Assembly (NCBI RefSeq): GCF_009905375.1 | Contig: NC_133650.1 | Span: 294,452,270-294,516,269 of the forward strand | Length of the DNA: 64,000 nucleotides | Reading direction: 5' to 3' | Origin: Apium graveolens | Taxonomy: Eukaryota > Streptophyta > Magnoliopsida > Apiales > Apiaceae | Shown: one piece after another, positions 13,366-23,966 of the stretch | Numbering within the stretch: position 1 is the stretch's first letter | Layout of the letters: each line of letters starts with the position of its first letter | Program-made: the position numbers and the translations under genes | The notes under the pieces: model-generated | Databases searched by the model: none | Seen by the model: only the letters and a program-made list of their open reading frames with translations | What the model was told of the DNA's origin: nothing

Positions 13366-13854
13366 TTACATCTCAACTATAGTCTGAGTCAAAGACCTAA
13401 CCCGGGCCTGAATATCAGGTGAAGGGGCAGGGATGCCCTGAAAAGGTCCAACTGGTATCCTGTCAAGATGTGCGGCCAGCTCCGGGCTCTGCTCTCTAAT
13501 AAAGGACCTGTTCACCGCCCGGTGAACACGGTAAGGAATAGGGGAAGACGCACCTGTAGGAGCAGATGGAGTTACTGGAGGTCTCGAGGAGGAAGAACTA
13601 GGACTACATCCAGGTGGAAAGTCCCTAACAACGGATACTGACCTATGTACCCAACGAGGATGGGCACTAGGTCCTGACATATCTCTCATTACAAATGGTG
13701 GAACTGGTGGGGGAGGCAAATGAGTCTCCTTCGCTACAACGTCTAAGGTCCTCTCAGAGTTTGAGCTGTCCGAGTCTGATCTGTTATCCCGGGATAACTG
13801 GAAATCACTATGGGCCACTGCCAACAACATAAATATACAGGAAAGACATAACAA
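13366..13854 (-). pseudogene. Gyp2 gag-like ORF, truncated by Gyp1
   Basis: A 162-codon open frame on the minus strand starting about 170 bp inside the Gyp2 PBS, where gag begins in gypsy elements. The product is Ser/Pro-rich and low complexity (PPPPVPPF, SSSSSRPPV) with a short hydrophobic start, then a basic stretch. I recognise no conserved capsid motif in what remains. The frame runs into the end of Gyp1: the stop codon is the TAA formed by the inverted LTR terminus. The remaining gag and all of pol lie on the far side of Gyp1, outside the window. The gag identity is inferred from position. Confidence 0.55.
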
Positions 13855-14024
13855 GGTTAAGACAACTCTATCAAAACATTAATAGATGCCAGGGTAACGC
13901 TGTCGGAACCCTCGACTGACTCTTAGGGTTGCTCCTCTAAATGAGTTACTGACTCACACTTTAGGACACACTTCCTATACCTTTTTGACTCAATACTTAA
14001 CCTAAATCAGGGACTTGAACCTGT

Positions 14025-14037
14025 AGCTCTGATACCA
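14025..14037 (-). other. Primer-binding site of Gyp2
   Basis: Minus strand TGGTATCAGAGCT, tRNA-iMet type, 2 bp inside the LTR terminus that starts TGTGACGGCC at 14040. Confidence 0.85.
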
Positions 14038-14039
14038 AC

Positions 14040-17000
14040 TGTGACGGCCTCAACCCGGGGTCAGGGGCTGACGTCACTAAATTATAACAAACCACGAATA
14101 TAAACCACTAATTTAACATTATTATATAAACACGACCCCAAACCAAGATCTGATACAGGTTCAAGTATTATTTAGGTTACAACACCACAACTAACTTATT
14201 CGACAAACTGACACTCTAACGTATTATAGCAACTCATCAGACTCATGGTCTGGTACAAACTACCTCATAGGAGCCGGGACCGGAGGGGGCTGACACTCCA
14301 TTCTGCCAAGGTCTGACTGGTCTTCTAGGCATCTGCAATATATAAATACAAACAAGCTGCAAGGGTGAGCAATTAATTGCTCAACAGTACCACTATATGA
14401 ATAACAAGTAAAGCATTTTATATAAAAAATAGTATAGGAACAGAAATCATAACTCGTTTATAAAAACAAGTAAAACAGGTATAAACTGGATATCAATAAC
14501 TAGCATGCTCTGTAAAACGTATCATCAGTTGTGTGCTGTGTGAATACCAGAGTCCAATTTTAGCATGCTATTTTCATTTATAAATCCACTGTTCCATTAC
14601 AGGAACCATAAAATCATCTGTTCTGTTACAGGAACCATTAAACCAAAATCAGATATATAATTGGACGAATCCTAGGGATAGCTGATCAGTCTATCCCACT
14701 ACAAACCTGTTCCAGAACTCAGAGACTAGCTAGGTCTCTGTCACACTGGACTAAGCAGTTTAAATATTGCGCGCAACCGACTTAGCCTCTTACGCAAACC
14801 CGCTGGGCCGTTACGGGCCTCTTATGCAACCATCCAATATCTGATCCGTTTTATCCAGTTTCCAAAATCAATTATACCTATCTCTTTAAAACAATTATAT
14901 CACAACACACTTTCCAAAATCTTTCCTGTTTTAATCACAATCTAGAGATAGGCATTTTCAGAAGTCACTTTTCCCCCAAAACAAAAGTTAATAAAACATA
15001 TTTAAATACGGGGGATACGTAACTTAAAACATTTGGTTCCAGTTAGTAAATTAAATCAATAATTATTCATATATACTGAATTTTAAAAGATTTGTTTAGG
15101 GGTACTTGCCTTGCGAAGCTTTACAACTAACACTGGATTGACTTTAGACCGACTATAACTACTGAGTCCTTCGAATTGAACCTACATAATCGAAACATCC
15201 TAGGTTAGACGACCAGTTATGCTTGACATATCCTCGCTAGAGAAATTACCCAACGATAACGAATCCTGACTCGTACATAATCGCATAATATTGTACACAT
15301 AATAATAATACACGTAACAATCATGGTTCGATTACTATTTAATTAAATATATGCTCAATTCGTATTCAAAATAATTTTCAGAAAATTTGGACAATGACTC
15401 CTTTATATATAGGCCTACCCGTCGAAACATCATCGTCATCAAAACCCAACAAAACCAATTCACGATTCAATACGATTCACCGCACAATTATTTATTTACG
15501 CTTCGAAAATAATTTACACGAATCATTTTATTTATTCAAAATATTTAGGACTCAGATAAAGTGGCAATATTTTCGGGGCACCCGGTTATTTGGGTTCCAA
15601 CACAAAAATTTCACCGATTATTTTAAAAATCATTCCCCGCACGAAATACATTTAATCACGAATAGTAATCATTTAATTCCTGCATAATACCAAAATTCCA
15701 AATTAAACAAGCCCCAATATGCTGCAATTCGAACAATAGAGACAACCAAACAACATCACACACCCAATAACACACACACGAGCACTGTATACACACACAA
15801 GAATCACACACACACACATCACATGTATATATACACGAATATGTATTTGTAGATACATATAAACATAAGCAAAAATCGAACCACTTAGGCCAGCAATCAA
15901 AAAGAAAAACGGGGCCGGAATATTACCACGACAGCGGCATAATCGCCGGAGAACGGGCAAACTGGGGAAGAAAGAACGAATACAAAGCAGAACGGGAAGG
16001 AAGAAGAAGGGGGAAGCAGAACAGAGGGAAATTAAGGGAGTGAGAGAGAGCAAAAGATCGAGAAGAGAGAGACGAGAGGTGGAGAAGAGAGATTGAACAG
16101 GGGTAGGGGTGAGGGTGGGTTTTGAGGTCGTTTAATATTTTTGTTTTGTTTTATGAGCTGCTAACACGTGGAAACAAGAGTACTGAAGAACTGCCACAGA
16201 TCAACTTTCATTTTATAAACCCGATTCCGTCATAGAACCGCAATTAAAGACGTAAAGCTGCACACAAAAATTGCTCGGAAAAATTTCGAAATAGTCTTAA
16301 AATATCACAAATAATTTGAAATTACTAAAATAAAATTTTCATAATTTTTAAGCTGTTTTTGAAACGCAACACGTATCCCGCATTTAACGAATAAATGAAA
16401 CAACGCAACGCGCGGGTAAGTTTAATTTCAAAAATCTCCAAAATAATTTTAAAATTCTCGGAATATTAAAAACTTAATAAAATATGAGTTTCATAATTTT
16501 TGAGGTATTATGGAATTAAATACGTATTTTAAAATTAAATGCAATCAAAAAATCATTTAAAGAGAAATAATTAATGAAATATTGATTTCTAAATTTTATA
16601 ATATCCCAAAAATAATTATCGAAATTATTTAATCATAAAAACAATTTTAGAAATAATCCAAATATTTATGAAAAATAAATTTGCCATAAAACCACATTTA
16701 AAAGTGAAACAAAAATAATATGGTTCCACAAACAATTATACGAATAATACTCGCAGGCCAGCAATCATATATAAATAATAATAAACAAAATACAACTGTC
16801 AGAATTAATATACACCTTTTTATTTATTTAATAATTCAATAACTACATATTTAGATAATACGAAAATACACGAGTCGTTATATCGAAAATAATCATAAGT
16901 TGTCAAATACTATTTATCTATCCATATTGACAAAATATTAAAAGTTTAATTGTTGGTCTTCGACCACTCAATCCAGAACTGTCAGATCAAATTAATGAGA
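14040..17000 (-). repeat. Gyp2 5' LTR (right boundary not resolved)
   Basis: Starts TGTGACGGCCTCAACCCGGG directly beside the PBS. It is non-coding. A minus-strand TTTATAAAA (about 16214-16222) lies upstream of a long CT-rich stretch (minus strand, 16110-15980), which looks like a promoter and leader. I could not find a clean terminal CA with a flanking duplication, so the end near 17 kb is an estimate; sequence of similar texture (runs of AATTTTAAAATT and ATTCTCGGAATATT) continues to about 16.7 kb. Confidence 0.55.
15770..15815. repeat. (CA)n microsatellite in the Gyp2 LTR
   Basis: Interrupted CACACA tracts, followed by a TATATA-rich stretch up to 15860. Confidence 0.75.
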
Positions 17001-17017
17001 ACCATTAGATTAAATCT

Positions 17018-17215
17018 TAAAAATTATTATACAAGAAGTATAAGGTTCGAATCCTACAATCAATATATTAAAATTATAATTTACAATATATAGTGATAAA
17101 AATAACCGTGATGCATTGTAAAATTATTATGCTAGGGGTATAAGGTTCGAATCGTAACAATAATATATCAGAATTATATTTTATAATATCAAATGATAAA
17201 AATAATTTGTATCGC
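17018..17215. repeat. Tandem dimer, 100-bp period, each with a tRNA B-box-like word
   Basis: Two diverged copies: TAAGGTTCGA starts at 17041 and again at 17141. The shared order is AAATTATTAT, TATAAGGTTCGAATC, a TTATAATAT-rich part and GATAAAAATAA. GGTTCGAATCC matches the internal Pol III B box, so the unit may derive from a SINE or tRNA-like sequence. No A box or tRNA fold was recognised. Confidence 0.6.
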
Positions 17216-17577
17216 ACATATTATATACAAGTTATTATATAAACGTTTCCCAAGATACTACACAGAAAGTACATTACGATTTGTTTCCAATATAAATTGG
17301 GCTTGTCTAGTTATTTGGCTATCCCCTTATAACATATAACCGGGGGAAATCTGACGGACATGGACGAACATTTTTAACCTGATTTATAAGTCAAATTTAC
17401 AAATTATAGTATATGATGTTACTAACTAAATTTTTTGCTTATCTATGAATTGAATTTTAGATTTAAACTATATTTTTAATTGTTAATCTAGTTTCTAGTT
17501 CAAAATTCAGGAACTAAGATAATTATATTTAAATGTTATTTATTTTAATTTATTTATATAAAAATTTCAACTTATAA

Positions 17578-17870
17578 GTAAAATTATTCAAATACTTAAT
17601 CTATTTATTATTTAAAATCGTTTAATCATTTTAACTAATAAGTTACTTTTTTTAAAATTTGTCGAACGAAGTTCATTTGTCAATTTAAATGATCTATGTC
17701 TGATCCCTTTTGCACGTTAATTAATTTTAGTCAAATAGAAATAAAATTAATGTTGAGTAAAATTATCCAAATATTTCATCTATTTATCACTTATAAATTA
17801 TTTATTCATTTTAACTAATAAATTAATTATTTTAAAATTTGTCAAATGAAATCCATTTATCATTTTAAAC
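17578..17870. repeat. Tandem dimer, 179-bp period
   Basis: GTAAAATTAT followed by AAATA, CATTTTAACTAATAA and TTTTAAAATTTGTC occurs at 17578 and again at 17757, with about 20% visible divergence. AT-rich and non-coding. It could be a satellite-like remnant or a simple local duplication. The flanking stretches 17216-17577 and 17871-18130 show nothing I can name. Confidence 0.6.
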
Positions 17871-18134
17871 TAGCGTAAAAACCCGTGCAAGACACATGTC
17901 TGTTTACAAATTAAAATAATTTCTCGAACGAACCTAAACATATATTAAAATAATTTTGTAAGTAAAAATACGGTAAATGACAATATTTCAAATTTAACCT
18001 AATTGCTTATAGTAATTTTTAAGACAATTTTTAATTTTGATAAGAACATGAACGTATCTAAACTTGTATGATGAAATAACCGCATAATTATTAGATATTA
18101 AATTGGGTAAATATCGAGGAATATATGGTCAACA

Positions 18135-18362
18135 TATGGTACAATCCTCTTAGTATTCGGTAAAGAGTGGATAGTTATCCTCTTGGTCACAGGTTCGAAT
18201 CCCACGGGAGGAGAATTTATGATTATGCCTCCTAAGCCAGAGTTTGTCGCTTAAATGCGGTTTACCTTGGTTTACGTATTTTGCAGGCTATTGCGTGAGC
18301 CCGTAGGGTTTACCCAGTACGCACCCGAAGTGTAGCGGCTACGGGTTACCTACGATAAAAAA
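18135..18362 (+). mobile_element. tRNA-derived SINE, near full length
   Basis: The 5' part resembles a tRNA gene: GGTAAAGAGTGG (D-arm/A-box-like), then GGTTCGAATCCC at 18192-18203 (B box), spaced as in Pol III promoters. The 3' part contains GCAGGCTATTGCGTGAGCCC, GTAGCGGCTACGGGTTACC and ends CCTACGATAAAAAA. A second copy of this 3' part occurs inverted at 43877-44007 with a clear 15-bp duplication, which supports the family and its 3' end. The exact start is uncertain; ATATTAA on both sides may be the duplication, but it is AT-rich and weak. Confidence 0.75.
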
Positions 18363-18401
18363 TATTAAGCTTAAGAATCTCTTACATTTCCTTTTTTACA
18401 C

Positions 18402-18540
18402 ATACATATGTGGACCATTAATTAGTGAAGAATAATCCTATTAGTACTGTGTAAAGATCAAACTTAAGGTTCTCTAACTTTTTTTTATACATAAAATCTA
18501 TGATTACATATGTGAGCCATTAGTCAATGAAGAACCCTCT
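18402..18540. repeat. Local direct repeat, ~104 bp apart
   Basis: ACATATGTGGACCATTA and ACATATGTGAGCCATTA, each followed by GTGAAGAA or ATGAAGAA, lie about 104 bp apart. No coding potential. The rest of 18363-18746 is AT-rich, with nothing else recognised. Confidence 0.5.
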
Positions 18541-18828
18541 TATATGGAGAATCTTCGCAGTTCTCTATACAAGAGATTTTTCATGAAATGCTACCCTACA
18601 TATGTGAATTAATTTTACAATATGTATAAAGTTATAAATAAGATTTATATTAGCACCCGCACAAACAAACATAACTGAAATCTAAATATTATTTATAAAT
18701 AAGCTTTGCCACATATTAAATATAACCAACTTAATAAAGTTATAATATATATGTTGTATATATGTTGTGTACTTGATGATTTCATGAACAAAATACCTTG
18801 GTAGATTTTACTTAGTGAAATTATGAAG

Positions 18829-18909
18829 CACTCGACGAATAAGGTTAATAGTCCCGACGGATGACTCAATATAGTCCCGACGGATGATGACTTATTATCC
18901 ATCGAGTGA
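18829..18909. promoter_or_regulatory. Inverted repeat with CGACGGAT motifs in CopA 5' LTR
   Basis: Arms CACTCGACGAATAA and TTATCCATCGAGTG face each other around about 50 bp holding two direct CCCGACGGAT copies (18853-18862 and 18876-18885). The 3' LTR (41820-41899) and the solo LTR (51823-51904) keep the same arrangement. A structural or protein-binding role is inference. Confidence 0.55.
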
Positions 18910-19404
18910 GTAGCTTATGTAACAATAAGTCTGTAGCACATTTCTACATACACATTGTTTAGAATCTGTAGTAGTATTTAAGTCATGATTGACTTTAATT
19001 AGATATGCAGAATAGGTTGATTAATTGTACATAGATGATGTCTTGTAATTCTGCATAAGTGAAATGAAGTCAAGTGCCTGATTGCTACCCGACGGATAAT
19101 CAACAATGAACACGACAGATGATTAACAACCCGATGATCAGTAACTCGATGGATGATCATGAACCCGACGGATAAAGAATTCAAATATCTGTTGACAGTG
19201 ACAACAGGGTCACATGCGTCGAGTGGATGCAAATGGAATATGGTAGCCTATTCAACTGGGTTTTCAAGAACAAAGAAGCATTGCCATTTCCATGCTATTA
19301 TGAAGATATTCAAAGTTGCTGGAATAGAGTAATGAAGTAGCATTGTAATAGACTAGATAGTTTTTGTCTTATTATCCTGTCTCATTACTTTGTAATCTTG
19401 GTGA

Positions 19405-19412
19405 TATATAAA
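19405..19412 (+). promoter_or_regulatory. TATA box of the CopA 5' LTR
   Basis: TATATAAA, conserved in the 3' LTR (42400-42407) and, inverted, in the solo LTR near 51300. This would set the start of the LTR R region. Confidence 0.6.
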
Positions 19413-19785
19413 CCAAGAAGTAGCAACTAAGGAACTATCTAAGATACTAACAGAGAAACATTTGTAAGCAGAATTCTTAGCATTTTTCTGCATTCTTAGT
19501 TGTTCAATATTTGTAAGCAGCTGTGAGCTTTTTGCACACAGAGTTCTCTTGATATATATTATATATCTCTGGCGGAATCATTCAAATCCACCAGAAAGTT
19601 TTTAAAGACTCTTGTTTTTAATTACTTGTGTTTTGATTCATTTAAGTAACTATTCCGCATTGTACTAATCAATTCACACTTATATATATATATTCGGGTT
19701 AGAACATTTTTAATCAAGAAAAAGTTTCAAGAATTCCATTCAACCCCCCTTCTGTAATTCTTGTTATATTGTTAAGGGACTAACA

Positions 19786-19805
19786 ATTCGTATCAGAGCA
19801 GGCTC
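19786..19805 (+). other. CopA primer-binding site
   Basis: ATTCGTATCAGAGCAGGCTC directly after the LTR. TATCAGAGC matches the initiator-tRNA-Met complement; the usual TGG before it reads TCG here. Confidence 0.75.
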
Positions 19806-19846
19806 TTAACAAACAAAGAGTTTAAAGATCAAAACACTACAGCAAG

Positions 19847-20080
19847 ATGAACAAGAAGGATGTTGGAGTCAAGTTTCTTTTTTTGGATAAAGATAATTAC
19901 CATCATTGGAAGGTAAAGATGCATCTTCATTTGCTTTCTCAAGATGAGGCCTATGTGGACTGCATAGAAAGAGGTCCTCATGTTCCAATGAGAGCTGCAA
20001 CTGGAAATGAGCCATCTGTCCCCAAGCCAAGGCATGAATGGTCTGATCCTGACATTAAACAAGTCAGGAAGGATAAAAAG
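19847..20080 (+). pseudogene. CopA gag, N-terminal part (split by CopB)
   Basis: Opens with MNKKDVGVKFLFLD and the copia gag signature DNYHHWKVKMHLHL (a W-x-K-M type capsid start), 61 bp after the PBS. Gag would form the virus-like particle that packages the element RNA. The frame is intact for 78 codons to RKDKK, where CopB is inserted; the frame then reads into the CopB LTR and stops at 20182. Gag resumes at 31194. Confidence 0.88.
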
Positions 20081-20669
20081 TCACACACACATTGTAGAGG
20101 GGGGGTGAATACAGTGTATAGTACAATCAAATCGAACTTTAATAACTCAAGTAACAGAAAACAAACTTTATTGAAACAATAAACTCTGTTACAGTATGGA
20201 ACTGTTCTCTCTCAGTGATGAACAAATATCTCGAGAGCTGCTAGGGTTACAATGAATAATCTTCTCGATTGTGATAACTCTTATAGTGTAAACCCTATGT
20301 CTGTGTTTATATACTACACAGTTACAAGATAATCGCTAATTGATATGGAATTTAATTCTGCTTCCTAAAATATATCAATCAGATATCTTTTCTTCCAAGT
20401 ATTCTATTCTTCATAGAATTCCTTCTTCATGCATATCTCTTCTTATGTTTGTCTCGATCTTCTTTCCTTTAACTAGCTGCCTTCCTTATCTGAACGTCCT
20501 TCAGTACTTAAGTTCTGATATCCATCTTCTGATGATTATCTCCTGATAATATAAGTACTGATATCCTTAAGTCCTGACTTCCAGTAAGTACTGATTTATC
20601 CTATTTAAGTAAGATATGAAAACTAAACATAAATCACATTATCCATGACATTATCAAATATATCTAACA
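20081..20669 (-). repeat. CopB 3' LTR (outer 7 bp missing)
   Basis: 589 bp ending CTAACA beside the PPT. Compared with the other LTR it lacks the terminal TGTTAGG: the sequence passes straight from host GATAAAAAG to TCACACACAC. A TATATAAA (minus strand, 20306-20313) is conserved with the 5' LTR. Confidence 0.9.
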
Positions 20670-20670
20670 A

Positions 20671-20680
20671 TCTCCCCCAA
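20671..20680 (-). other. CopB polypurine tract
   Basis: Minus strand TTGGGGGAGA next to the 3' LTR, the plus-strand DNA priming site in reverse transcription. Confidence 0.85.
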
Positions 20681-20873
20681 CTTATAAATTAGCATAATAT
20701 ACAAGTTTAACAAATATTTGATGATGTCAAAAACAGTAAGTACAAATGCATGAGAATTTGACTAGATAACTACAACTTACAGTCCTTAAAGCTTTACCAA
20801 TCTTTAACTTCTGATAACAACTTCAGTCTGTATTCATATCAGAATTTAATTAGTTGTAGATCTTGACTTGGAT

Positions 20874-21705
20874 TCATCTTCTGATCTCTCTGATGTCAGG
20901 AGTTGTTCTGAGATAGTTCTTCAACAAACATCTCTCAGCATATCTGAGTTCATCAATCATCCTCCTTTTAGCATCTTTAAGTTCTGCAGTATCTTCACCA
21001 ATTTGAAAGATTGCATCCCTGAGATCATTAATTTTAGCTTTCTTTATGTCCTGATCCAGTCTGATCAAATATGCCTTGTCAGACTCAAGATTGAATTCCA
21101 CAGCCCTGTAACCCAGAAAGGTAGTTATGATCTTGGCAGTATCGGGCTTCATCTCAACAATATCACCCTTGTGATCTCTGTACTTTGGAAGATATGAGCT
21201 GTCAGACCCAACAGAATAAAGCTTTTTATGTTTCTAAATTTGACTCTTCAAAAAGTTACAGCACTTTCTGTTATTTTGTCATTCACTTGAAGTAAGAATA
21301 ATACATGTTCCAGTTCTTCAAAATACTTCAGTGGAATGGCATTTTCCCTTATATGATAAACCTACCATCTGTCATGAAGTACAACAAGATATGTTCCTTC
21401 AAGTAGGTATGGTAAACCATTTGTACAGATTCTAGTTGATTCAATCTCTCAGGAGTTGCTCCAATACCTGGTTCACTTAAGGAAGTTGGATCATTGGTTG
21501 TGTTCTGTATTCTTCTTTCATCAGCACTTCCCAATCCAGTTTTATCTCTTGCTTCCTTTCCAGTAACCACTCTTGCTTCAAAACCACTTGCAGCAGTCTT
21601 CAAAGGTTGAGTCTGTTTGGCTTTAGTGAAACCTGGTAGGAGTATCTTTGAAGGTTTGACATGAGCAATGTCAGAGGTTTCCTTTGATTTATCTTCTGAT
21701 ATCAA
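20874..21705 (-). pseudogene. CopB ORF3, C-terminal part
   Basis: Continuation of the post-pol ORF after a frameshift near 21970 at a run of seven A (minus strand). The frame reading IDPRSKGKVKVGEP runs from there through a stop near 21783 into 21705-21349, then a second shift leads to 21152-20874. The last part is charged and helix-prone (RLDQDIKKAKINDLRD, DAKRRMIDELRYAE) and ends in a basic tail shortly before the PPT. Short repeats SDIAQV and SDIAHV occur. It has no enzymatic motif. CopA has a similar charged, basic C-terminus at the same place. Confidence 0.65.
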
Positions 21706-21923
21706 GTTAACTTGAGCTATGTCAGAGGTTACTTGCTTCTTTGAGATATCAGAACTAACTATCTCTTGACTCTGAATAACTTAAGCCATGTAAAAGGTTG
21801 TCTTAGAAACTTTTCTTGAAGTCAGAGCAAGATCAACATCTTCATCAGTAATTTCTTCATTCACAGGAGGCACATAAACCTTGATAGGTTCACCAACTTT
21901 CACTTTGCCCTTGGACCTTGGAT

Positions 21924-23966
21924 CTATCTGCAGTTGTGATTTAGCCATGATTGCTTCAGGATTTGTCCTTTTTTTATCACAATGCCTTTGAGTTTTGGAA
22001 GTTTCTTTTTACCAGAAGCTTCAGATTTAGATTTGACTTTTTCTGATTTAAGTCTAGCTTCTTCTTCCATCAGACTCTCCAAGTCCATTCCTGGATTTTC
22101 CTTAAGAAATAACTGTCTTGACATTTCTTCATCAAGATCTACATCAAGATCTAAAAGTTCATCAGAACTTATCCTTTTACCAGTAGCAGATGTAATTCTT
22201 TTTCCAGCATCAGAACTTGTCCTGTGACTTGTGATTTTAGCTTTTCTTGATGAGAAACCTCTACCTTGACTATGACCTCCACCCATTCCAGAGTTTCCTT
22301 GGTCATCTTTTTCATCATCCTTCCCCTTCAGTGTCTTATCAGTTTTGTATTTGGACTTAATTACTTTTTCCCCCTTTTTGGCATCAGCAGGTAAGAGAAG
22401 AGAGACAAGCAATTCCACTGAGGCTTGGATTTCATTAAGTTGAGATTGCTGAGAAGCTTGATTTTTCAAAATATCATCAATCTGAGATTGTTGTTTCTCT
22501 TGGGTCTTCTCAATATAAGCAACTCTGTCAAAGGTAGGTTGGAAGAATTTTCTCTTGTCAAGTTTCTGAACTTGTTCTTGCTTGATTAATTCTTCCTGAA
22601 TTTTATGTAACTCTGCATGAGTAGTTGATTGTAGACCTTGTAGATGTTTAGTACTTAATGCAGTGACTCGAAGCTGTGTTTTGAAATCATCAGTAAGTAA
22701 CATCTCATCTGCTTTTGTCAAGTGCTCAGCAAGATTCTTTGCAGATGGAACACAGGTAACTGAGTTCCACTCCTTAGTCCACTCCTGTCCTGCAGGAGTT
22801 TCATTCCAAGGCACTGGTGCTTCTCTTATAACAAACTTCTTAACTAGTTTAGATTTATGAACCGTTTGTTGAGGTGCATGTCCTGAAGGACCTGCTTCAT
22901 CAGCATCTACATTTGGAGCAGCATCACTAGTATCATCAATATTTGTAGCATCAGAACTTACAGAATCAGCATCTTCTGATAAAACAACAGTATGAGAAGC
23001 AATTGAGGCTTCAACATCATCCTCTAAGTGCTGATCTGGTTCCAAGTTCTGATCAACAGCCATATCCTGATGCTCACCTATATTCTGATCATCAACATCT
23101 AGATGCAGAGAAGGTGTAGTAGATAATTATGGAGTTTGAGTAGCATCAGTAACATGTGTTGTTGATGGATGAATTGCTGTTGGAGCTTCCAAGTAAAGTA
23201 CCATAGGCACAACCAGGTTCTGAATATCAATTTCAGCACTTGTGCCTGGATCAACAGGAGATACAGTCGTATTTACAGGAGACACAGATGGTGTGTTGGC
23301 CTTTTCTGTAGCAGCTTCATCAGTTGGAGTCAATGGAGAAACAGTGGCTTCAGCAGATTCTGGTTCTTGTGAGATCAGAGATTCCTGATCTCCTTCCTTA
23401 GCTGCTGCTTCCTCATCATCTGAAACTGGCCTTTTAGCTCTCTGTTTATTGTATCTCTTTAAAGGTGGGGATTCCTTGGGAGGTTCAGCAGAAGTCATTC
23501 TTCTAAGCCTTTTAAGAAGCTTAGATCCCCCAATTCCAGAATCCTTCTGAGAAGGAACTTTCTCAGCTTCTTTAACAACAGGTTCTGATAAAGAAACCTG
23601 TTCCTCACTATCAGACTCATCTCTCAGAACAATCCTCCTTCTCTTCTGTGGTGTTTGAGAAACAGTCTTTGTCCTCTTGGGCTTGGAAGATGAAGGCTTC
23701 ACAGTAGGTGCTGAGGATGAAGGTTGAGCTGTCTGTGAAGTTGAGAGATATGATTTGAGATATGTTCTGAGGGAAGGTTGAGGAATTGATATATGAGTGG
23801 TATGTTCTGATGGGTGCTGTGATGTTTGGGTTGTGGTGGTGGGTTGGACATCAGGATAAACAGATCTATAGGTTTGAGGATCAGCATTTACCAAGATCTG
23901 TTTTACAGACTGAGGAATCTGTAAAGGTCTAACCACCTTTTGCAATCTGACACATAAACTGTTCAT
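21924..23966 (-). pseudogene. CopB ORF3 (post-pol, SIRE env-like position), main part
   Basis: About 680 codons on the minus strand interrupted by one in-frame TAA (23127-23129). The N-terminal half is Ser/Thr/Pro-rich and basic (SSKPKRTKTV, KRRRIVLRDESDSE, a possible nuclear signal). The second half has acidic SSD/DD patches and a predicted coiled coil around FDRVAYIEKTQEKQQSQID to QLNEIQASVELL, then KKGEK. In SIRE elements this position is called env-like, but I see neither a signal peptide nor a clear membrane segment, so an envelope role is not supported here. CopA ORF3 has the same coiled coil followed by KKGEK. Compared with CopA, the ~270-residue N-terminal domain is missing. Confidence 0.75.

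Larger units (their letters stand above)
9993..13370 (-). repeat. Gyp1 LTR-derived unit 3 (no MITE, outer boundary)
   Basis: Third copy, 3378 bp. Its first ~1.25 kb are almost identical to unit 2. From about 11270 it diverges, with indels, a private 55-bp tandem duplication (11423-11520) and no hAT-like MITE. It ends GATTATTACA at 13370, where Gyp2 gag-like sequence begins. This is therefore the outer 5' edge of the minus-strand Gyp1 insertion. Confidence 0.85.
18752..19785 (+). repeat. CopA 5' LTR
   Basis: 1034 bp, TGTTGT...ACTAACA. TATATAAA at 19405-19412 is the likely core promoter for the genomic RNA. It carries two clusters of the CGACGGAT motif: 18829-18909 (inside an inverted repeat) and 19087-19175. 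Compared with the 3' LTR, one motif copy near 19125 has lost about 5 bp. Confidence 0.93.

Noticed and set aside
15394..16053. 97- and 116-codon ORFs in the Gyp2 LTR, the latter with a hydrophobic stretch and Cys-rich end
   Set aside because: The Cys/Val-rich part is translated from the (CA)n microsatellite, and the region is LTR promoter and leader sequence.
17871..17900. AAAAACCCGTGCAAGACAC, similar to a word seen at ends of some plant repeats
   Set aside because: No second terminus, hairpin or duplication was found, so no element can be defined.
18829..19175. CRISPR-like array (short repeats with spacers) in the CopA LTR
   Set aside because: Repeats are 8-14 bp, degenerate, in both orientations and unevenly spaced, within a plant LTR. 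This is not a CRISPR array.
21982..23372. Plus-strand ORFs across CopB ORF3
   Set aside because: They are antisense shadows of the minus-strand ORF3, with the Ser/Leu-rich composition expected from its Lys/Glu codons.
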